A stretch of 64,000 nt of DNA from Paenibacillus sp. 1781tsa1 (GTDB lineage Bacteria > Bacillota > Bacilli > Paenibacillales > Paenibacillaceae), in NCBI RefSeq assembly GCF_024159265.1, contig NZ_JAMYWY010000001.1, positions 4,464,001 to 4,528,000 on the forward strand, in the 5' to 3' direction. The position numbers were made by a program, and so were the translations under genes. The notes under the pieces are model-generated. The model had not been told where the DNA came from. It saw nothing but the letters and a program-made list of their open reading frames with translations, and ran no database searches. Each line of letters opens with the position of its first letter. Within the stretch, counting starts at the first letter, position 1. Of the stretch, positions 61,139 to 64,000 are shown piece by piece.

Positions 61139-62808
61139 GCTTGGTTCCCCCCGTTATCCAACGACTTCTCTTCCACTTCCAAATTCATTTGTTTCAAAAC
61201 AGCCGCCACTTCACGCCTGAAGCCAAACCAGTTTTTGTTGGTATGTCCACCCAAGGTAAGCTGTTGATCATCAAAACGAATCCAGATGCGGCGATGATGC
61301 CAATAAAAACCCATGACCAGACCCAACATGACAATGCCGGCTCCTACCCACACAAAAGGCATTGCTTTATCCACGCGTATATTGAGATAACTTACGGATT
61401 GAATAATATCAACCTTGTCCATGCTGTCTACTTCCAACTGTAAAGGAATCTCTGTTCCAATCAGCTGTTGGTTAATTGCATCCTGCTGAAACCGTTGTTT
61501 ATCAATCTGCTTCGCAAAATAAAGATATTGTATCCCTTCTTCCGGCAGATTCGGTCCCTTAATGAGAAAGAGAAAAGCAGGTGCATTAGGTGAAGGCGAT
61601 TTTGATTTGGGCTGTCCATTCTCATCCAATCCAAAGTCCATGAACTTTTCCTTTACAGTCAGTTCATAAGGACCCGCTTCAAATGTTTTTTGGGTATCGA
61701 CCATATCAATCTTAATCGCCCCATATACTTCACCAGTCTTTGTATTGACCAGATCCGGCGTTACGGACCGAATGGTGGGTGTTAGATCATAATCAAACTG
61801 ATATGCTTTCAGACCGTTATAATTTAATGGATGATTCACACGAACATCATGTCTAGCCACCTCAGCTAATTGAGGTTTTTTCGAAAGATCCGAACAATCT
61901 GCTGTACATTCATATAAAACAACTTTTGTTTCGAACAGTTTTGGAACGGTCTTATTCAGGTTACGGAATTGCTCAGGTACTTCTTCCTCACTGTAAAATT
62001 CAACATTAAACTGTTCATTTTTCAGATACATCGACGTATTCGGGATCTTTTTAATCTCACCTTCCGGAAAAGCAACATGCTCATCCAGATTCAGGCCAGG
62101 CAGCCCTCGTGCGAGCACCGCCAGCAGAAATATAATGAGTCCAATATGGATGACATATGGGCCCCATCGACTGAATCGCTGTTTCTCGGCGAGCAAAGCA
62201 TCACCCTGGGTGTGCACTCGGTAGCCTTTCTTTTTAAGCGGCGTAACCGCTTTCTTAATCCAGTCTTCTGGTGCCTCTTCGATAGATCCTTGGTACACCA
62301 GACGCTGTCTCGTCAGAAATTGCGTATGTTTACGTATTTTCTGTTTATTCAGTGCTTTGTAGAGCGGTAGGACGCGATCCAGACTGCATATCACCAATGA
62401 TGCACCAATCAGCACCAACAGCAAGATAAACCACCAGGATTCGTATGTATGGGATAAACCCAACAGATAATAGATATGACCCAACTGTCCGTATGTTTCT
62501 TTGTAATACACGGAAGGATCAATATTTAAAAATGTACTTTCTTGCGGATAGATCGTACCAAGCATAGAGCCTACAAGCGTGAAAACAATCATATAGACAG
62601 CAATTTTGACGGATGAAAAAAAGTTCCATATGCGGTCAATGATGTTGGGATTACTGCGCTGTGAACGACGCGCCATGCCATCATAACGCATTTCCAGCAC
62701 TTCATTCGATTTAGCTTCAGACTCCAGTATCGGTTTCCCACATGCTTCACATAGTACAGTGCCAACCGGATTCTGGTGTCCGCACTCACATTTGGTATTT
62801 TGGAACAC
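61135..62808 (-). CDS. resB: Cytochrome c biogenesis protein ResB with N-terminal zinc ribbon
   Basis: Partner of ResC; holds apocytochrome and haem outside the membrane. The 557 residues have three helices near the N-terminal half (about 68-88, 120-140, 210-228) and one near 490-510, around a large outer domain (about 230-485). The first 25 residues contain C-x-C and C-x2-C (KCECGHQ, LCEACGKP), a zinc-ribbon-like extension. Confidence 0.93.
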   Translation of the reverse strand: MFQNTKCECGHQNPVGTVLCEACGKPILESEAKSNEVLEMRYDGMARRSQRSNPNIIDRIWNFFSSVKIAVYMIVFTLVGSMLGTIYPQESTFLNIDPSVYYKETYGQLGHIYYLLGLSHTYESWWFILLLVLIGASLVICSLDRVLPLYKALNKQKIRKHTQFLTRQRLVYQGSIEEAPEDWIKKAVTPLKKKGYRVHTQGDALLAEKQRFSRWGPYVIHIGLIIFLLAVLARGLPGLNLDEHVAFPEGEIKKIPNTSMYLKNEQFNVEFYSEEEVPEQFRNLNKTVPKLFETKVVLYECTADCSDLSKKPQLAEVARHDVRVNHPLNYNGLKAYQFDYDLTPTIRSVTPDLVNTKTGEVYGAIKIDMVDTQKTFEAGPYELTVKEKFMDFGLDENGQPKSKSPSPNAPAFLFLIKGPNLPEEGIQYLYFAKQIDKQRFQQDAINQQLIGTEIPLQLEVDSMDKVDIIQSVSYLNIRVDKAMPFVWVGAGIVMLGLVMGFYWHHRRIWIRFDDQQLTLGGHTNKNWFGFRREVAAVLKQMNLEVEEKSLDNGGNQA

Positions 62809-62822
62809 GAATAGACCTCCTG

Positions 62823-63350
62823 TCAGGGCTGCTTCGCCAGTTGCGAAATTTGAGCGTCAAGTGTGTCCAAATCAAGTTGCCCGATATGAATGGTAGAGAT
62901 TTTGCCCGTGTCGGATACAAAGAACGTCGTTGGCATCGGAGAGATCCCGAAATCACGAACCGAGTTTTTCTCACGGTCTAACATGATTGGAAATGTAACC
63001 CCAACCTGCCGAACAAAATTATCCACGGTCATCTGGTCTTCTCCAACATTAATTCCGACAAACTGTACTCCTTGGTTCTTCCATTTGTCCGCTTGCGCCT
63101 GAAGTGCAGGCATCTCTTTAACACAAGGTTCACACCAGGTGCCCCAGAAATTGATCACCATTGCTTTTCCTTTGTACTCATCAGACGTATGAACTTGACC
63201 ATCCAGGCCCAGCAGTTCAAAAGAAGGAGACTTGTCCCCTTCCTTTGGCTTGCCATTCGAGCCGGATACCGATGTGGTAATCGCATATCCGCCCAACACC
63301 AGGATCAATAACAAAATGACGATTTGCACCGTTCTTCTTGATTTCCCCAT
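62823..63350 (-). CDS. resA: Thiol-disulfide oxidoreductase ResA
   Basis: Reduces the haem-binding cysteines of apocytochrome c. A signal anchor (about 8-24) is followed by a thioredoxin fold with the active site W72-C73-E74-P75-C76. The glutamate inside CEPC is typical of ResA. Length 175. First gene of the resABCDE operon, with AAAGGGGAGC before the ATG. Confidence 0.95.
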   Translation of the reverse strand: MGKSRRTVQIVILLLILVLGGYAITTSVSGSNGKPKEGDKSPSFELLGLDGQVHTSDEYKGKAMVINFWGTWCEPCVKEMPALQAQADKWKNQGVQFVGINVGEDQMTVDNFVRQVGVTFPIMLDREKNSVRDFGISPMPTTFFVSDTGKISTIHIGQLDLDTLDAQISQLAKQP

Positions 63351-63426
63351 GTGCTGCTCCCCTTTTTAGTGACTCTAACACTCGCATATCATTGAACTAA
63401 GGACAACTGTGAACATCCTATGAACA

Positions 63427-63450
63427 ATTATAGCGAATTTCGTCACAAAA
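63427..63450 (-). promoter_or_regulatory. Candidate resA promoter with ResD-like site
   Basis: A perfect TATAAT (63432-63427) has no good -35 box. It is preceded by TTTTGTGAC (63450-63442), close to the TTTGTGA motif bound by ResD in B. subtilis. This is typical of an activator-dependent promoter, so positive autoregulation is possible. Confidence 0.4.
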
Positions 63451-63485
63451 CTGCGGCGGTTTTATGAAAATTATGTGTCCTCACA

Positions 63486-64000
63486 TTACCTTTTTTTCAT
63501 TTTTCTGGCTGGTTCTGATTGTGCGAGAGTAATCAGGTTGTTAACTTCTTCTTTGGTCAGATTACGCGTCAAACCACGTTTCAGGTTTTGTAGCAAAATG
63601 CCACCAAACGAAATCCGTTTCAACCGGGTTACCGGATGGTTGATCGCCTCGAACATGCGTCTAACCTGACGGTTACGCCCTTCATAGATCGTAATGGAGA
63701 TCACCGACTCATTGGCCGCTGTATCCACATCTTTGTACTCCACCTCTGCAGGAGCCGTCATGCCGTCATCCAGCATAATGCCTGTCTTCAACTTCTCCAG
63801 AGCTGTACCATGCGGCACACCTTTGACCGTTGCGTGATACGTTTTGGGTACGTGATGCTTCGGATGCGTCAACAAATGTGCAAACTCACCATCATTGGTC
63901 AGAATCAATAAGCCCTCTGTGTCATAGTCCAGACGACCCACAGGGTATACACGTTCCTTAACACCTTTCAGGTAGTCGGATACAATTTTCCGACCTTCCG
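63486..64000 (-). CDS. rluB: Ribosomal large subunit pseudouridine synthase RluB, 3' part
   Basis: The visible 171 codons include the catalytic aspartate motif GRLDYDTEGLLILTNDGEFAH and the C-terminal GRNRQVRRMFEAINHPVTRLKRISFGG of the RsuA/RluB family, which modifies 23S rRNA. The reading frame is open to the right edge, so the N-terminal S4 domain is outside. It precedes resA as in B. subtilis (ypuL). Confidence 0.93.
   Translation of the reverse strand, partial: EGRKIVSDYLKGVKERVYPVGRLDYDTEGLLILTNDGEFAHLLTHPKHHVPKTYHATVKGVPHGTALEKLKTGIMLDDGMTAPAEVEYKDVDTAANESVISITIYEGRNRQVRRMFEAINHPVTRLKRISFGGILLQNLKRGLTRNLTKEEVNNLITLAQSEPARKMKKR

Overview
The window comes from the chromosome of an endospore-forming Bacillales bacterium, most likely a Paenibacillus. 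The evidence is sporulation and germination genes (spoIVA, spoVIF, ypeB), a B. subtilis-like backbone gene order, moderate GC, strong AGGAGG ribosome sites, and a very large collagen-like repeat protein. I see no phage, insertion sequence, CRISPR array, rRNA or tRNA. Almost every gene is on the minus strand, so operons read from right to left. The plus-strand genes are a 53-codon gene at 26.7 kb, a polysaccharide deacetylase at 46.6 kb and serA at 50.2 kb.

Layout, left to right. (1) 0-5 kb: the end of ypjA, the menaquinol:cytochrome c reductase operon qcrABC, ypiF, ypiB, a gamma-carbonic anhydrase and an unknown protein. (2) 5.3-7.7 kb: a histidine phosphatase, an ECF sigma/anti-sigma pair with a likely autoregulated promoter, and an apparent unannotated small RNA. 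(3) 7.8-19.6 kb: the aromatic supraoperon aroC-aroB-aroH-trpEDCFBA-hisC-tyrA. Its trpE leader carries an 11-triplet TRAP-binding site and an intrinsic terminator. (4) 19.7-27.2 kb: cheR, ndk, hepT, ubiX, a UbiA-type prenyltransferase, menG, hepS, a membrane-anchored protein, mtrB (TRAP itself) and hbs. (5) 27.4-31.2 kb: a sugar-type ABC importer. (6) 31.3-44.6 kb: spoIVA, a YphF-like lipoprotein, ferredoxin, nucleotidyltransferase-like protein, yphE, spoVIF, gpsA, plsY, der, an S1-domain protein, plsC, cmk, ypfB, a PilZ flagellar brake and ypeB. (7) 44.6-49.5 kb: prsW, a MecA paralogue (YpbH), a metallophosphoesterase and a CPBP protease, plus the divergent deacetylase. (8) 49.7-51.8 kb: a T-box leader and serA. 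(9) 52-57.4 kb: a 1763-residue collagen-like protein. (10) 57.5-64 kb: resE, resD, resC, resB, resA and the partial rluB.

Functional links. The res genes (cytochrome c maturation and redox signalling), qcrABC and the menaquinone genes together serve the respiratory chain. The TRAP gene and its likely target leader lie 9.5 kb apart. Chorismate made by aroC feeds trp and tyr synthesis.

The most notable observations are these. A candidate small RNA at 7606-7689 has a consensus sigma-A promoter and presents a C/U-rich anti-Shine-Dalgarno loop. The trpE leader has exactly eleven NAG triplets at about 5-nt period starting almost at +1. The collagen-like gene has 26-residue units, each broken by a regular Gly-Val-Gly interruption, amplified as a 624-bp higher-order repeat. 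The start sites below were chosen from ribosome-binding sites and several are shorter than the longest open frame. All functional calls come from reading translated sequence; no database search was run.
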